The notes: generated by a model not told the origin, from the letters alone. 64,000 nucleotides of DNA from Epilithonimonas sp. JDS (GCF_021261315.1 NZ_JAJSAX010000003.1:310001-374000), one strand, 5' to 3'; positions 1-9,970 are shown, counted from the first letter of the stretch. Numbers and translations are program-made.

Positions 1-1589
1 ATGTATTGACCAGGCACAAAATCGTTAGGCGTTACCAAGAAAGCATTTGAGGTTCTGTCGGTTACGAAATACCCTTTGAAACCAAGTGTCAGCTTCTTCT
101 CTAACATCGTGTATTTTGCACCGAGATTTAATTGAACCAAAGGCTTATAATAAACTTCTTCTAGATCATCTAATTTGTATTTCATAAAATGCAAACCTGC
201 ATCAACAGTCAAATTTTCCATTGGAAATACTTGCAAATCACCTTTTACCTCCATCAAAGTTCCATTGTCGTAAATTGAACTAAATGTATTTGCATAATCA
301 AATCCGGGTCTTTCGGCAGAAATCCTGTTATCAAACAAACCATTATTAATGAAAAACTGTGCGTTATTCACTTTGCTGAAACCTGCGTTCACATCGTATT
401 TGAACATTTGGTTGATGTCTCCCTTCAAACCGAAATAGAAATGGTATTTGTTTTCAGTTGGTGTCAAAAGCAGATCCGAGATCAAAAATGGATTTTCTTC
501 CAACAGATTTCCGTAAGTATTCAGCTTCAAACCGCCATCGATTCCTCCGTAGAATTTGAATTCATCTGCGGCCGCAACCAAAACTTCCGCTCTTGGGAAC
601 CAATAGAATTTGCTACCTTTATTTTCTCCCGTAAAATCAGATAATTTAGAATTTAGAAAACTAAAATCCGACCCAATCAACAAATAAGATTCGCCTTTAT
701 AGAAAGTGACTTTTGGTGACAAAGTGAAATTAAGTTGGTTGGAATTATTTTGATTCAACAATTCGAATTTAGAATTTACTGTTTCCAGATCGATTCCTAA
801 ATCACCATTTGCCGTTATCTGATCGTTGATTGCAAAATCGTGTTTTGACAAATTCAGTTCAACATCAGCATAACTTTCTTTCGCATTAAAATGATCGCTA
901 AGAAAATACGATCTTACTTTTACATTGTTCAAAATCTCGTTGGAATAATGGTCGTACGAAGCATTAACACTAAACGTATTGACTTTTTGCTGTAGATCCA
1001 GATCAGAATTTTCAGGCGTAAAAGCGTAGATTCCGTAGTAATTGTAATTATTAAAACCATAATTCGCATCCAGATTGAACTTGCCTTTTTCCGCATAGAT
1101 ATTCGCAAAAGCGCCAATTTTTGCCTGACTGCTTTTGGAATCCCAATCGTAATCTTTCTTCAATCCAGTAGTTGACAAATAGTGAACGTCCGCTCCCACT
1201 TCCACATTCTCCTGAACTTTTCCAGAAATATTCGCATCTGCCAGGAACTTTCCATAATTCCCGTAACCCAATCTGAAATAATTAGACTGAAAATCATTGT
1301 TGAATTTCGGAGAGATATCTTCGCTTTGGATCTCGGTCGTTTTGAAGTCAGAAACCGGCGGAACATTCACAATATCGTATTTCAGATTGAGAGAATCTTC
1401 CTTCTTTTTATTTTCCGGCGGATAATTTTTCTCCTGGATCACAGACGTTTTCTTCTTCTCGATCTTCTTGACTTCAGGTTCACGTTTTCTGTTCAGGATC
1501 AGTTGCTCTTCTTTGATTTGAGCTCCGATTTCCGAAATTCCGAAAGTTCCTAAAAATGCCAGAACGGCGATATATTTCAGTTTGTTCAT
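1..1589 (-). CDS. Outer-membrane beta-barrel protein, partial (C-terminus beyond left edge)
   Basis: Translating the minus strand from the ATG at 1589 gives an open frame of about 529 codons running off the window without a stop. It starts with a signal peptide (MNKLKYIAVLAFLG... ending near GAQ), then a charged Lys/Glu linker. The rest is amphipathic, aromatic-rich strands (for example FRLGYGNYGKF, YHFYFGLKGD), typical of an outer-membrane barrel. No TonB plug domain is visible, so the label TonB-dependent receptor is not supported. It lies 135 bp downstream of a large TPR protein on the same strand, and the two may act together at the envelope. Function unknown. Confidence 0.7.
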   Translation of the reverse strand, partial: MNKLKYIAVLAFLGTFGISEIGAQIKEEQLILNRKREPEVKKIEKKKTSVIQEKNYPPENKKKEDSLNLKYDIVNVPPVSDFKTTEIQSEDISPKFNNDFQSNYFRLGYGNYGKFLADANISGKVQENVEVGADVHYLSTTGLKKDYDWDSKSSQAKIGAFANIYAEKGKFNLDANYGFNNYNYYGIYAFTPENSDLDLQQKVNTFSVNASYDHYSNEILNNVKVRSYFLSDHFNAKESYADVELNLSKHDFAINDQITANGDLGIDLETVNSKFELLNQNNSNQLNFTLSPKVTFYKGESYLLIGSDFSFLNSKLSDFTGENKGSKFYWFPRAEVLVAAADEFKFYGGIDGGLKLNTYGNLLEENPFLISDLLLTPTENKYHFYFGLKGDINQMFKYDVNAGFSKVNNAQFFINNGLFDNRISAERPGFDYANTFSSIYDNGTLMEVKGDLQVFPMENLTVDAGLHFMKYKLDDLEEVYYKPLVQLNLGAKYTMLEKKLTLGFKGYFVTDRTSNAFLVTPNDFVPGQY

Positions 1590-1605
1590 TTATTTTTTAT
1601 TTTTT

Positions 1606-1662
1606 AAAATTTCATCAAAACTATTTCCCCAACCCTAAAGTGAGTAATTTTGATGAAATTTT
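1606..1662. repeat. 15-bp perfect inverted repeat upstream of the OMP gene
   Basis: AAAATTTCATCAAAA at 1606-1620 is exactly complementary to 1648-1662, with 27 bp between. Read on the minus strand, a TAGTTTTG -7-like box (1616-1623) overlaps the gene-proximal arm. The arms therefore flank the likely promoter of the OMP gene, and could be an operator pair or an mRNA hairpin. Confidence 0.6.
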
Positions 1663-1724
1663 TAAAGCAATTCTCCCATTAGGATCGGTGTGAAAATTGA
1701 TTTAAAAATTTGTAACCTTTATCT

Positions 1725-4697
1725 TTACTTCTTGATTTGCGCTTTCACCTCTTTCGCTTCCGCCACAACTTCTGGGAAATCTCCATAATTATTGATGATT
1801 TCGTCCAAAGTGTAACTCGCTTGATAATTATCTTTCAAAGCCAAATAATTCTTTGCCATTATCACCAAAGCTTTTGCGCCCCAATATTCTTCCGAAGCGT
1901 AATTATTTGCCAATTTGAAAATCGTTTCGTTGGACGATTTGAAGGCTTTTCCTTTGTTTTGATAGAAAGCTTTTGCGTAAAGAGCTTCCGCCGCAACTTC
2001 TGTATTCGAGGATTTTTCCAAAGCTGTGTAAGCTGTTTGCGCCTCTTTATCTTTCGATTGTTGCATCAGACTTCTCGCTTTTATGACTTTCGCCTGTTCC
2101 AATGTGGCTGCAGAATTTTTAGAATTCGAGATCACGGCATTAGCGAATTTTTCCGCTTCAGCAAAGTTCTTTTCGTCCGCGTAGATTTTCATTAATTCAA
2201 TCGAAGCGAAGTTTTTGATATTCACATTCGTGGAGTTGGCAACTTGTTCCAGATATTTTTTCGCATCCGAAATTTTGTCTTGAGAAATGTAGATCTGAGC
2301 CAATCGAACCTGCGCATCTTGCTGATAATCATTCTGGAAATCGGCTACATTTTGCAACGGCAACATCGCTTTGTCAATTTGTTTTAGCTGATAATAACTT
2401 TCGCCCAATTCATATTGAGATTTGAAGAGATTGTCGCCACTCGGACTTTGCTCCAGATATTTCTCGTAGTAAGTAACGGCTTTAGTATAATCCTTCTTAG
2501 CAAAACTTTCTTGCGCCAGATTGAAATTGATCTCATTGATCTCTGAAGTGTCAACTTTCACATTCAAAGTTTTAGCAAATTGTTCGTAACCTGCAACGTC
2601 GCCTTTTTTCACGAAAGCAGGTTTGGAAGCCAAAACGATTTTCTCTGCAAACGCTGTATTTTTATATTGATTTGCCAAAAGCTGGAACTCAGCAATCGCC
2701 TTATCCGTTTGGTCTTGGTCGATGTAATTCTGCGCTCGGTAGATCTGGGAATTGGCTACAAGATCTTTGTCCGGACTAGATTTAATAACTTTATCGAAGT
2801 ATGAATTTGAATTATTGAAATCATCATTCTGCGCATAGGCCGTTCCGATTTCGTAGTTCGCATCATCAACATATTCAGAGTTTGGATACTTTGAGATCAA
2901 GGTTTTCAGCTCATTAATTTTCGCAACCGTATCGCCTTTAAAACCGAGAGCCAAAGATTTTTGATACAAAGTGTAATCACTGGCATTTTCGGTTTTGTTA
3001 TAGATCTCTAAAGCTTCATTCAATTGATTGTTAGCATAATATGTATCAGCCAAACGCAATTCCGCATCTGCTTTGAATTCCTGTTTCGGGAACCTCAAAT
3101 ATTCCTTAAAATATTCCTGCGCCGTAGCAAAATCCTTAGCCTTGAAATAAGCATAACCTAAATCGTAGTCCAATTGCTCACGCTCTGGGAAACCTTCTGC
3201 CGTTTCGTTCTCGAGTTTGGTATAAGTCGCGATCGCTGATTTGTAATCACCTTTTTGATAGTAAGTTTGACCCAACCAATATTGCGCTTTCTTGTAAAAT
3301 TCCTTGTTTAAATTAGATTGAAGACTTTGCTTGAAATATTTTTCAGCCACATCAAAATTCCCTTTGTTGAATTCCTCAGAACCCAAAAGATAGGAAACCT
3401 CCTGCTCTATTTTCTTGGTCTCGTTCGTTTTCTGGTCGAGCTTTCCGAGCGCATCCAAAGTCGCTTTGTAATCTCCGGAATACAGATAAGATTTAACCAA
3501 AAGCGATCTCATTTCCTGCGTTTTTGCACCGCTCGGATATTTGTCAATATATCTTTGAATTACTTTTGATGAATTTTCAAATGGATTTCCCAGTTCATAA
3601 CTCAATTTCGCGTATTGTTCCAAAGCCAGTTGCTGAACTTTCGGGTCATAATTCATTTGTGAAGAATTACGATAGGCCGACAAAGCTTCCTGTTTTTTTC
3701 CGGTTTCCAAATACGCATTTCCCAATTGGTAATAGGCATTCTGCGCCAACGGAGAATTGCTGTTGATCAATTGGTTGTAATAGCCAACCGCTTCATCATT
3801 TTTCTTCAGCTGAGCGGACACAAATCCCATCTCATAAAGGTCAGATTCTGAAGGTGTTTGTTCCTTATCCAAAAATAATTTCAGATGTGGATAAGCTGAC
3901 TGATAATCGCCTTTCATAAAATAACTTTCACCAACTATCTTATGAATTTCCGTATCGTAACTGGTTAATTTTCCATTATTAAGAAGTTCATTTCCTTCCG
4001 AGATCGCAAGGTCATAATTCTTTTGATTGTAGTACATCTGAACATAATAAGGCTTCACAAGATGCGCATATTCCTCATTATTTTTAATCTGGTCAAAATA
4101 GATGAAGGCATTATCATTCTGCTTGTCAGCGTAATACAAATGTCCTAGCATATAAGAAATCGCAGGTTTGCTGGTCTCGTCCGCCGATTTGAAAGATTCT
4201 TCCAAAGCCTCGATCGCGCCAGCAGAGTCGCCGGTCATAAACTTGGCGTAACCCAACTTCATAATATGTTGCGTGTTTTCCTCCTTGCTCAATTGGTATT
4301 GATTGACCTTCTGCAAAGTTTCCAACGCTTTCTCAAAATCTTTTTTCGCCAAATAATAATCCGCCAACGGTCCATTGGCCTGCGCAAAATATGCAGAATT
4401 CGGATATTCTTTCATAAAAGCGTTCAAGCCTTCTTCTGCATATTGTTGCTGAAGGATCACGCCAATCACATTGCTGAAAAACGCCGAAGCTTCTTTTCTG
4501 GAATTGCTGAGATTCTTGTTGTAGAAATATTGTTTGGAATATTCGTATTGCGAAGCGTTGTAGATTTTGGTCTGGTAGAGATTATCTGCCAAACCGAAAT
4601 GATAATCTTCGTTCTTTGTAAAATATTGAGATTGTTGCGCCTCGGAAATCCCGTAAAGAGATAACATCGAAGCGATTATTATTTTTTTTGAATTCAT
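1725..4697 (-). CDS. Large tetratricopeptide-repeat protein, secreted to periplasm
   Basis: This 990-residue protein has an N-terminal signal peptide (MNSKKIIIASMLSLYGISEA) and then almost nothing but TPR-type helical hairpins with Ala/Tyr/Gly spacing (for example YWLGQTYYQKGDYKSAIATY). Such proteins scaffold envelope complexes. It has no catalytic motif and no T9SS sorting domain, so it probably stays in the periplasm. It precedes the beta-barrel gene on the same strand, and the pairing suggests a periplasmic partner of that barrel. This is inferred from neighbourhood only. A TTG-N18-TATATTTC promoter-like sequence ends two bases before its ATG. Confidence 0.85.
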   Translation of the reverse strand: MNSKKIIIASMLSLYGISEAQQSQYFTKNEDYHFGLADNLYQTKIYNASQYEYSKQYFYNKNLSNSRKEASAFFSNVIGVILQQQYAEEGLNAFMKEYPNSAYFAQANGPLADYYLAKKDFEKALETLQKVNQYQLSKEENTQHIMKLGYAKFMTGDSAGAIEALEESFKSADETSKPAISYMLGHLYYADKQNDNAFIYFDQIKNNEEYAHLVKPYYVQMYYNQKNYDLAISEGNELLNNGKLTSYDTEIHKIVGESYFMKGDYQSAYPHLKLFLDKEQTPSESDLYEMGFVSAQLKKNDEAVGYYNQLINSNSPLAQNAYYQLGNAYLETGKKQEALSAYRNSSQMNYDPKVQQLALEQYAKLSYELGNPFENSSKVIQRYIDKYPSGAKTQEMRSLLVKSYLYSGDYKATLDALGKLDQKTNETKKIEQEVSYLLGSEEFNKGNFDVAEKYFKQSLQSNLNKEFYKKAQYWLGQTYYQKGDYKSAIATYTKLENETAEGFPEREQLDYDLGYAYFKAKDFATAQEYFKEYLRFPKQEFKADAELRLADTYYANNQLNEALEIYNKTENASDYTLYQKSLALGFKGDTVAKINELKTLISKYPNSEYVDDANYEIGTAYAQNDDFNNSNSYFDKVIKSSPDKDLVANSQIYRAQNYIDQDQTDKAIAEFQLLANQYKNTAFAEKIVLASKPAFVKKGDVAGYEQFAKTLNVKVDTSEINEINFNLAQESFAKKDYTKAVTYYEKYLEQSPSGDNLFKSQYELGESYYQLKQIDKAMLPLQNVADFQNDYQQDAQVRLAQIYISQDKISDAKKYLEQVANSTNVNIKNFASIELMKIYADEKNFAEAEKFANAVISNSKNSAATLEQAKVIKARSLMQQSKDKEAQTAYTALEKSSNTEVAAEALYAKAFYQNKGKAFKSSNETIFKLANNYASEEYWGAKALVIMAKNYLALKDNYQASYTLDEIINNYGDFPEVVAEAKEVKAQIKK

Positions 4698-4938
4698 CCG
4701 AAATATATTTTCTGGAAAACTGAGTCAAAGATTTGAATCTAGGACAAAGTTCGTTTCATTTTCAACGAAAATAGCGAAAAGATATTATTTAAGGGAATTT
4801 AATTGGGAATTAATTATAATTTTTAAATAATAAATCATTAAGAATTCAATACCGTAATTATTATTACAGTCATTAGACTAATTTGAACGAATTACAACTT
4901 TCGTTTAACAATTTTTTAACAAAATCATCAATTTTCAT

Positions 4939-4946
4939 TACATTTG
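4939..4946 (+). promoter_or_regulatory. -7 promoter box TACATTTG for the APC permease
   Basis: TACATTTG matches the Bacteroidota -7 consensus TAnnTTTG, 24 bp before the predicted TTG start. No clear TTG/TTTG -33 box is seen at the usual spacing. Confidence 0.45.
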
Positions 4947-4970
4947 TTTCTTGCATAAAAATCTAACGCT

Positions 4971-6662
4971 TTGATAAACTCACTTTTCAGAAGAAAACAT
5001 TATACAGAAAACTCCGACAAAGGCCAATTAAACAGAGTTCTTGGAACTTGGGACATTGTATTTTTCGGGATCGCAGCCATTATTGGCGCAGGAAGTTTCA
5101 GCAGTTTGGGAGAAGCCATTTTCCGCGGCGGACCGGGCGTTATCGTTCTTTATATGATCTGTGGTTTTGCCTGCGCTTTTACAGCTTTATGTTATGCAGA
5201 ATTTGCCAGCCGAATCCCGACAGCAGGAAGCGCTTACACTTATGCTTATGCAAGTTTTGGAGAATTAATTGCGTGGGTTATTGGCTGGGCTTTGATTATG
5301 GAATATTCTTTTGGTAATATTTATGTTGCATTTTCGTGGTCAGATTATTTTACCAGTTTTATGGAGAGAATCGGCGTTCATATCCCCGATTATTTCACCT
5401 GCAGTTATTCGGAAGCTAAAAAAGCCGTTCTTAATAATTCATTAAATCCTGAATTGATCAACGCCTGGAAATCGGCTCCAGTGATTGGTGGTTTGAAGAT
5501 TATTTTGGATATTCCGGCCTTGGTTATCAATGGATTGATCACTTGGCTTTGCTATCAGGGCATTAAGGAAAGTAAAAATTTCAATAACTTTTTTGTGATT
5601 CTTAAACTGTTTGTAATCCTTTTGGTGATCGCAGTCGGCGTAAGCTATGTGAATACAGGAAACTGGTTTCCGACAACTTCTACAGCGCCTTCTGGTTCTT
5701 TTATGCCGAATGGATTTGCGGGTGTAATGTCCGCTGTTTCCGGTGTTTTCTTCGCTTACATAGGTTTTGATGCGATCTCAGTTTTATCCGAAGAAACTAA
5801 AAATCCGCAACGTGATCTTCCACGTGGAATGCTGATTTCATTAGGTCTTTGCACCGTAATTTATATTGTCCTGACTTTGGTCTTGACAGGTTTGGTTGAT
5901 TTCAGAAAATTTGATGGCATTGGAGATCCGTTATCGTTTGTTTTTGATAAATCCAATCTCAATATGCCGTGGATGGAATTCATTGTTTCATTAATAGCAA
6001 TTGTCGCCATTACAACGGTACTTTTGGTTTTCCAAATGGGACAGCCGAGAATCTGGATGGCAATGTCACGTGATGGGCTTTTGCCAAAGAAATTCCAGGA
6101 AGTGCACGCCACCAAAAAGATTCCTTCTTTCGCAACTATTGTTACCGGAATTGTCGTTGGTGTTCCCATCTTATTTACAGACAAATCTTTCATTCTGGAT
6201 TTTACAAGTATCGGGACGATCTTCGCATTCGTTTTAGTTTGCGGTGGTGTCTTGCTGCTTCCAAATAAAGAAAAAATCAAAGGCAGATTTCATTTGCCGT
6301 ACATCAATGGAAAGATTATTTTTCCAATAATTTTCATTGGCGGACTGGTATTTTTCTATTTTTATCAGCCAGAATTTTTCCATCAGTTGACCAACATCAG
6401 TGATCCGAAAGATGGCGAATTCCGATTGGCAATTTTGGTTTTCATTGTTTTCAATCTCGCATTATGCGTTTTAACATTTATCAAAAATCTGTCATTAATT
6501 CCGTTGATTGGGCTGAGTTCCTGCCTGTATCTATTAACCGGAATGAGCCACGAAAATTGGTTTTGGTTTGGACTGTGGTTTGCTATCGGATTGGTAATTT
6601 ATTTCCTTTATGGTTATAAAAACAGCAAACTGAATAAAGAATTTCACAACGCAAATTCTTAG
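4971..6662 (+). CDS. APC-superfamily amino acid permease
   Basis: This 563-residue membrane protein has about 12-14 hydrophobic segments. Its N-terminal APC signature is GIAAIIGAGSF, followed by RIPTAGSAYTY and GFDAISVLSEETKNPQRDLP, as in the cationic amino acid transporter (CAT/YfnA-like) branch. It should import amino acids across the inner membrane by proton symport; the substrate cannot be read from sequence. The start is TTG: no in-frame ATG lies near, and the protein needs the charged stretch NSLFRRKHYTEN before the first membrane segment. A -7 box 24 bp upstream fits this start. Confidence 0.88.
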   Translation: MINSLFRRKHYTENSDKGQLNRVLGTWDIVFFGIAAIIGAGSFSSLGEAIFRGGPGVIVLYMICGFACAFTALCYAEFASRIPTAGSAYTYAYASFGELIAWVIGWALIMEYSFGNIYVAFSWSDYFTSFMERIGVHIPDYFTCSYSEAKKAVLNNSLNPELINAWKSAPVIGGLKIILDIPALVINGLITWLCYQGIKESKNFNNFFVILKLFVILLVIAVGVSYVNTGNWFPTTSTAPSGSFMPNGFAGVMSAVSGVFFAYIGFDAISVLSEETKNPQRDLPRGMLISLGLCTVIYIVLTLVLTGLVDFRKFDGIGDPLSFVFDKSNLNMPWMEFIVSLIAIVAITTVLLVFQMGQPRIWMAMSRDGLLPKKFQEVHATKKIPSFATIVTGIVVGVPILFTDKSFILDFTSIGTIFAFVLVCGGVLLLPNKEKIKGRFHLPYINGKIIFPIIFIGGLVFFYFYQPEFFHQLTNISDPKDGEFRLAILVFIVFNLALCVLTFIKNLSLIPLIGLSSCLYLLTGMSHENWFWFGLWFAIGLVIYFLYGYKNSKLNKEFHNANS

Positions 6663-6688
6663 ATCAAATTAGTTTTTGACTTATCCTA

Positions 6689-8557
6689 ATGAAAAACTTT
6701 CTTAAAAGTAATATCTCGCAAGAATCTCTGGCTCTTTTGCTGACCCAGGCGCCTATTGCATTGTCAATGTTGATGGGCGACGATTTTATCATTCAGGTCG
6801 CCAATCCTCAAATTCTTGAACTTTGGGGAAAACCGGCAAATATCATTGGCTCCAAACTGCTTGATGCTTTACCAGAAATCAAAGATCAGCCATTCATCGA
6901 TTTTTTAAAAAATGTAAAAAAAACCGGAAACCCTTACAAGGGTTATAAACAGCTGGCTTACATTGTACGAAACGGTAAAACAGAGGAATGTTATTTTGAC
7001 TTTATCTACGCTCCGATTTACAATGACGACGAAAGTGAAATCATCGGCGTGAGTGTAGTTGCTACCGAAACCACAGACCAGGTGTTGGCAGAAAGAAAAG
7101 TTGCAGAAACAGAATATAAATTCGAAACGTTGATCAAAGAAGCAGATTACGCAATTGGATTATATGCAGGGAAGGATCATATTATAGAAGTTGCAAACGA
7201 CAAAATCCTTAATGCCTGGGGAAAAACAAACGCCGTTATCGGAAAAAAAATCAGAGAAGGAATTCCGGAGCTGGAAGGTCAGCCTTTTTTGCAAATCCTG
7301 AAAGATGTTTATGAAACGGGAGAAACCTATTCTGCATCTGAAGATAAAGTTTTGCTCGAAAAAAATGGAAAACTGGAAACTTTCTATTATAATTTCTCCT
7401 ACAAACCGCTGAAAAATGAAAATGGCGAAGTTTATGCGATTCTCAATTTTGCGACAGATGTGACAGATCTTGTGCTGGCAAAAAAACAAGTTCAGGACAA
7501 CGAAGACAAATATAAAAATCTCGCAGACAGTCTTCCAATCATTATATGGACAGCTGATAAAGACGGAAATATCGACTATTATAACAAAAAATGGTACGAC
7601 TATACCGGTTTTGAAGGAATAATAGATGACAGAAAAAGTGCGTCTCAAAAAATCCTTCATCCCGATGATGTTGACAAAGCAATGAAAGTCTGGAAAACCA
7701 GTCAAAAAAATAAGACCGGTTACGAAATAGAATACCAATTCAAAGACAGAGAAAAAGAAAATGGCTACCGCTGGTTTCTTGGAAAAGCTGTTCCGATCAA
7801 AAACGATCAGGGCGAAGTGATACAATGGATTGGGACATGCACAGATATAGATGAGTTCAAACAGTTTCAGCAGCAGAAAGATAATTTCCTGGGCATAGCG
7901 AGCCACGAGCTGAAAACGCCGCTTACAAGTTTAAAACTCTATTCGCAGTTTCTGGAAAAAAATCTGAAAAAACAGGATGATCACAACAATGCTGTAGTTG
8001 CTCTGAAAATGGATGAGCAAATCAACAAGCTTAATAATCTTATAAACGATCTTTTGGATGTCACCAAGATTCAAAACGGAAAGATTCTTTTGAATACTTC
8101 TGAATTTAATTTTGATGCGCTCGTAAATGAAATTGTTGAAGAGCAGCAGATGAGCACAAATCACAGAATTTATCTTGAATCCGAATCCATTGGAAATATT
8201 TTGGGCGACAGAGACAGGATTTCTCAGGTGATGAGTAATCTCATTAATAACGCTATTAAATATTCTCCAAACTCGGATAAAATACAGATCAAAAGCAAAT
8301 TATTAGAGAACAACAATATCCTTTTCTGCGTGAAAGACTATGGAATCGGAATTCCTGAAAATAAAAAAGACAGGGTATTTGAGCAGTATTACAGAGTCAG
8401 CGGCACAAAGGAACATACTTTTCCGGGACTCGGATTAGGTCTTTACATCTCTTCGGAAATTATAAAAAGAAGCGGTGGCAAGATTTTTGTGAACTCTGTC
8501 GAAGGCAAAGGGTCTGATTTTTGTTTCGAGATTCCTAGAGCTAAAACCCCTAATTAA
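6689..8557 (+). CDS. Soluble PAS-domain sensor histidine kinase
   Basis: This is a 622-residue kinase without membrane segments, so it senses a cytoplasmic signal. Three PAS domains occupy roughly residues 10-130, 145-265 and 265-395. The HisKA box FLGIASHELKTPLTSL follows with the phospho-accepting His at 406. The HATPase domain shows its N box (NLINNAIKYSP), G1 box (VKDYGIGIP) and G2 box (GLGLGLYIS). The response regulator starts 19 bp downstream, so the two form a two-component pair. The ligand is unknown. Confidence 0.9.
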   Translation: MKNFLKSNISQESLALLLTQAPIALSMLMGDDFIIQVANPQILELWGKPANIIGSKLLDALPEIKDQPFIDFLKNVKKTGNPYKGYKQLAYIVRNGKTEECYFDFIYAPIYNDDESEIIGVSVVATETTDQVLAERKVAETEYKFETLIKEADYAIGLYAGKDHIIEVANDKILNAWGKTNAVIGKKIREGIPELEGQPFLQILKDVYETGETYSASEDKVLLEKNGKLETFYYNFSYKPLKNENGEVYAILNFATDVTDLVLAKKQVQDNEDKYKNLADSLPIIIWTADKDGNIDYYNKKWYDYTGFEGIIDDRKSASQKILHPDDVDKAMKVWKTSQKNKTGYEIEYQFKDREKENGYRWFLGKAVPIKNDQGEVIQWIGTCTDIDEFKQFQQQKDNFLGIASHELKTPLTSLKLYSQFLEKNLKKQDDHNNAVVALKMDEQINKLNNLINDLLDVTKIQNGKILLNTSEFNFDALVNEIVEEQQMSTNHRIYLESESIGNILGDRDRISQVMSNLINNAIKYSPNSDKIQIKSKLLENNNILFCVKDYGIGIPENKKDRVFEQYYRVSGTKEHTFPGLGLGLYISSEIIKRSGGKIFVNSVEGKGSDFCFEIPRAKTPN

Positions 8558-8576
8558 TATTTACTAAATTATACAA

Positions 8577-8948
8577 ATGTCTAAAAAAATTATAGTCGTA
8601 GATGATAGTCCTGCCATTTTGGATTCGGTTAAATTAATGCTGAACATGGAAGGCTTTGAAGTTGATAATTACGAGAAAGGTTCTGAGATGTTCAACTCAC
8701 TTACAATCTCCTCAAAACCGGACGTAATACTGATGGATATGTGGTTGTCCGGCGAAGATGGCCGCGATATATGCAAAATGATAAAAGCACACCAGGATTT
8801 TAAAAATATTCCTGTAGTCATAATGTCTGCAAGCAGAGGTTTGGGAGACACCGCCATAGAAAGCGGCGCAATCGATTTCATCCCAAAACCATTTGACTTG
8901 GGCGAAATTGTAGAAAAGATAAGATATTATTCTGAACAGGCAGGATAA
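8577..8948 (+). CDS. Single-domain response regulator
   Basis: The 123 residues make one CheY-like receiver domain with acidic pocket DDS near the N-terminus, phosphorylation site Asp54 (ILMDMWL), switch Ser in VIMSAS and conserved Lys in IPKPFD. There is no DNA-binding or enzymatic output domain, so it must act by protein contact or as a phosphorelay intermediate. It sits directly behind the PAS kinase and before a terminator. Confidence 0.92.
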   Translation: MSKKIIVVDDSPAILDSVKLMLNMEGFEVDNYEKGSEMFNSLTISSKPDVILMDMWLSGEDGRDICKMIKAHQDFKNIPVVIMSASRGLGDTAIESGAIDFIPKPFDLGEIVEKIRYYSEQAG

Positions 8949-8960
8949 TCACAGAATAAA

Positions 8961-8997
8961 AAAGCAGTTTCGATATCTATCAAAACTGCTTTTTATT
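8961..8997. terminator. Bidirectional hairpin terminator
   Basis: Arms AAAGCAGTTT (8961-8970) and AAACTGCTTT (8983-8992) surround a 12-base loop, with T-rich sequence after and A-rich sequence before. It lies between the convergent response regulator and aldo/keto reductase genes and can serve both. Confidence 0.8.
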
Positions 8998-9014
8998 ATT
9001 AATTAAATTCAAAT

Positions 9015-9848
9015 TTAAAAATCGACAGTTCCGGGATTAAGACCCGAGAAACCTGTTTCTTCAAGTGTTTTCAAAGCTTTCATATCACTTTCTGAGATTT
9101 TGAATCTTTCAAAACGCAGGTTGTTTTTGATATTTTCAGGATTCTCAGATTTCGGCAAAACTACAACGCCGGATTGCAGACAAAACTGAATGCAGAGAAT
9201 TGCCGGTGAAACCCCGTATTGATCTGCAATATCTTTCAAATCTTCATCTTTCAGCAATCTTCCGGAGCCAATCGGACTCCAGGCTTCAACTACAATTCCT
9301 TCTTCTCTGCAGAATTCTACAGTTTCCGGTTGTGTGTAGCCGGGATGAAACTCAATCTGATTGACGGCTGGAATTACTTCCGCTGTTTTCAAAAGTGCTT
9401 TGAGATGCGGAACTAGAAAATTACTTACACCAATCGACTTTACGACGCCGGATTTATACAATTCTTCCATTGCTTTCCACGTTTCTGCGTTGATGGATTT
9501 CCAGTTTTCGAATTGCTTTTCGTTAGCAGGCCAATGGATCAGGAGAAGATCAAGATAATCCGTTTTAAGTTTTTTGAGAGATTGCTCTACAGACTGCTTC
9601 ACACCTATGGAATTTCTGTTGCTGTTCCAGATTTTTGTGGTGAGGTACAGCTCTTTTCTGTCAATTCCGAACGCCTCAATCGCCTCTCCAATTTCTGCTT
9701 CATTACCGTAAATATCCGCTGTATCAATATGTCGATAACCCGCTTCCAAAGCCGACTTTACAGTTTCCTGAACACCTTTTGCTGTTTGCCACGTTCCAAA
9801 ACCAATTTCAGGAATTTCGTTTCCATTATTTAGAATCACTTGTTTCAT
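9015..9848 (-). CDS. Aldo/keto reductase
   Basis: This 277-residue NADPH-dependent oxidoreductase of the AKR superfamily reduces aldehydes or ketones to alcohols in the cytoplasm. The catalytic tetrad is visible as Asp42 and Tyr47 (HIDTADIYGNE), Lys72 (LTTKIW) and His105 (LLIHWP). SIGVSNF and LPKSENPENIKNN give the barrel and cofactor-phosphate signatures. It resembles the 2,5-diketo-D-gluconate reductase-like group, but the substrate is not determined. It is a single gene, convergent with the response regulator. Confidence 0.9.
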   Translation of the reverse strand: MKQVILNNGNEIPEIGFGTWQTAKGVQETVKSALEAGYRHIDTADIYGNEAEIGEAIEAFGIDRKELYLTTKIWNSNRNSIGVKQSVEQSLKKLKTDYLDLLLIHWPANEKQFENWKSINAETWKAMEELYKSGVVKSIGVSNFLVPHLKALLKTAEVIPAVNQIEFHPGYTQPETVEFCREEGIVVEAWSPIGSGRLLKDEDLKDIADQYGVSPAILCIQFCLQSGVVVLPKSENPENIKNNLRFERFKISESDMKALKTLEETGFSGLNPGTVDF

Positions 9849-9935
9849 TGTAATCTTATTTTAATTTCAAAAGCCAAAATTAAGCCACCGACATGCAATT
9901 AAAATAATTTAGCTGATGATAAGAATCAAAAATAA

Positions 9936-9966
9936 TTGACCATTCTGATGATATTTTATAAATTTG
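9936..9966 (+). promoter_or_regulatory. Promoter of aroE (TTG-N20-TAAATTTG)
   Basis: TTG at 9936-9938 and TAAATTTG at 9959-9966 match the flavobacterial -33/-7 consensus with 20-bp spacing. Only four bases separate the -7 box from the aroE ATG, implying a leaderless or nearly leaderless transcript. Confidence 0.65.
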
Positions 9967-9970
9967 AGCT

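Noticed and set aside
1-1589. Calling the left-edge gene a TonB-dependent receptor
   Set aside because: No plug domain or TonB box is visible in the first 500 residues; only barrel-like strands are seen.
7160-7906. Long minus-strand frame of 248 codons inside the histidine kinase gene
   Set aside because: It lies wholly antisense to a well-supported kinase and its Phe/Ile-rich product is the usual shadow of Lys/Glu-rich coding DNA.
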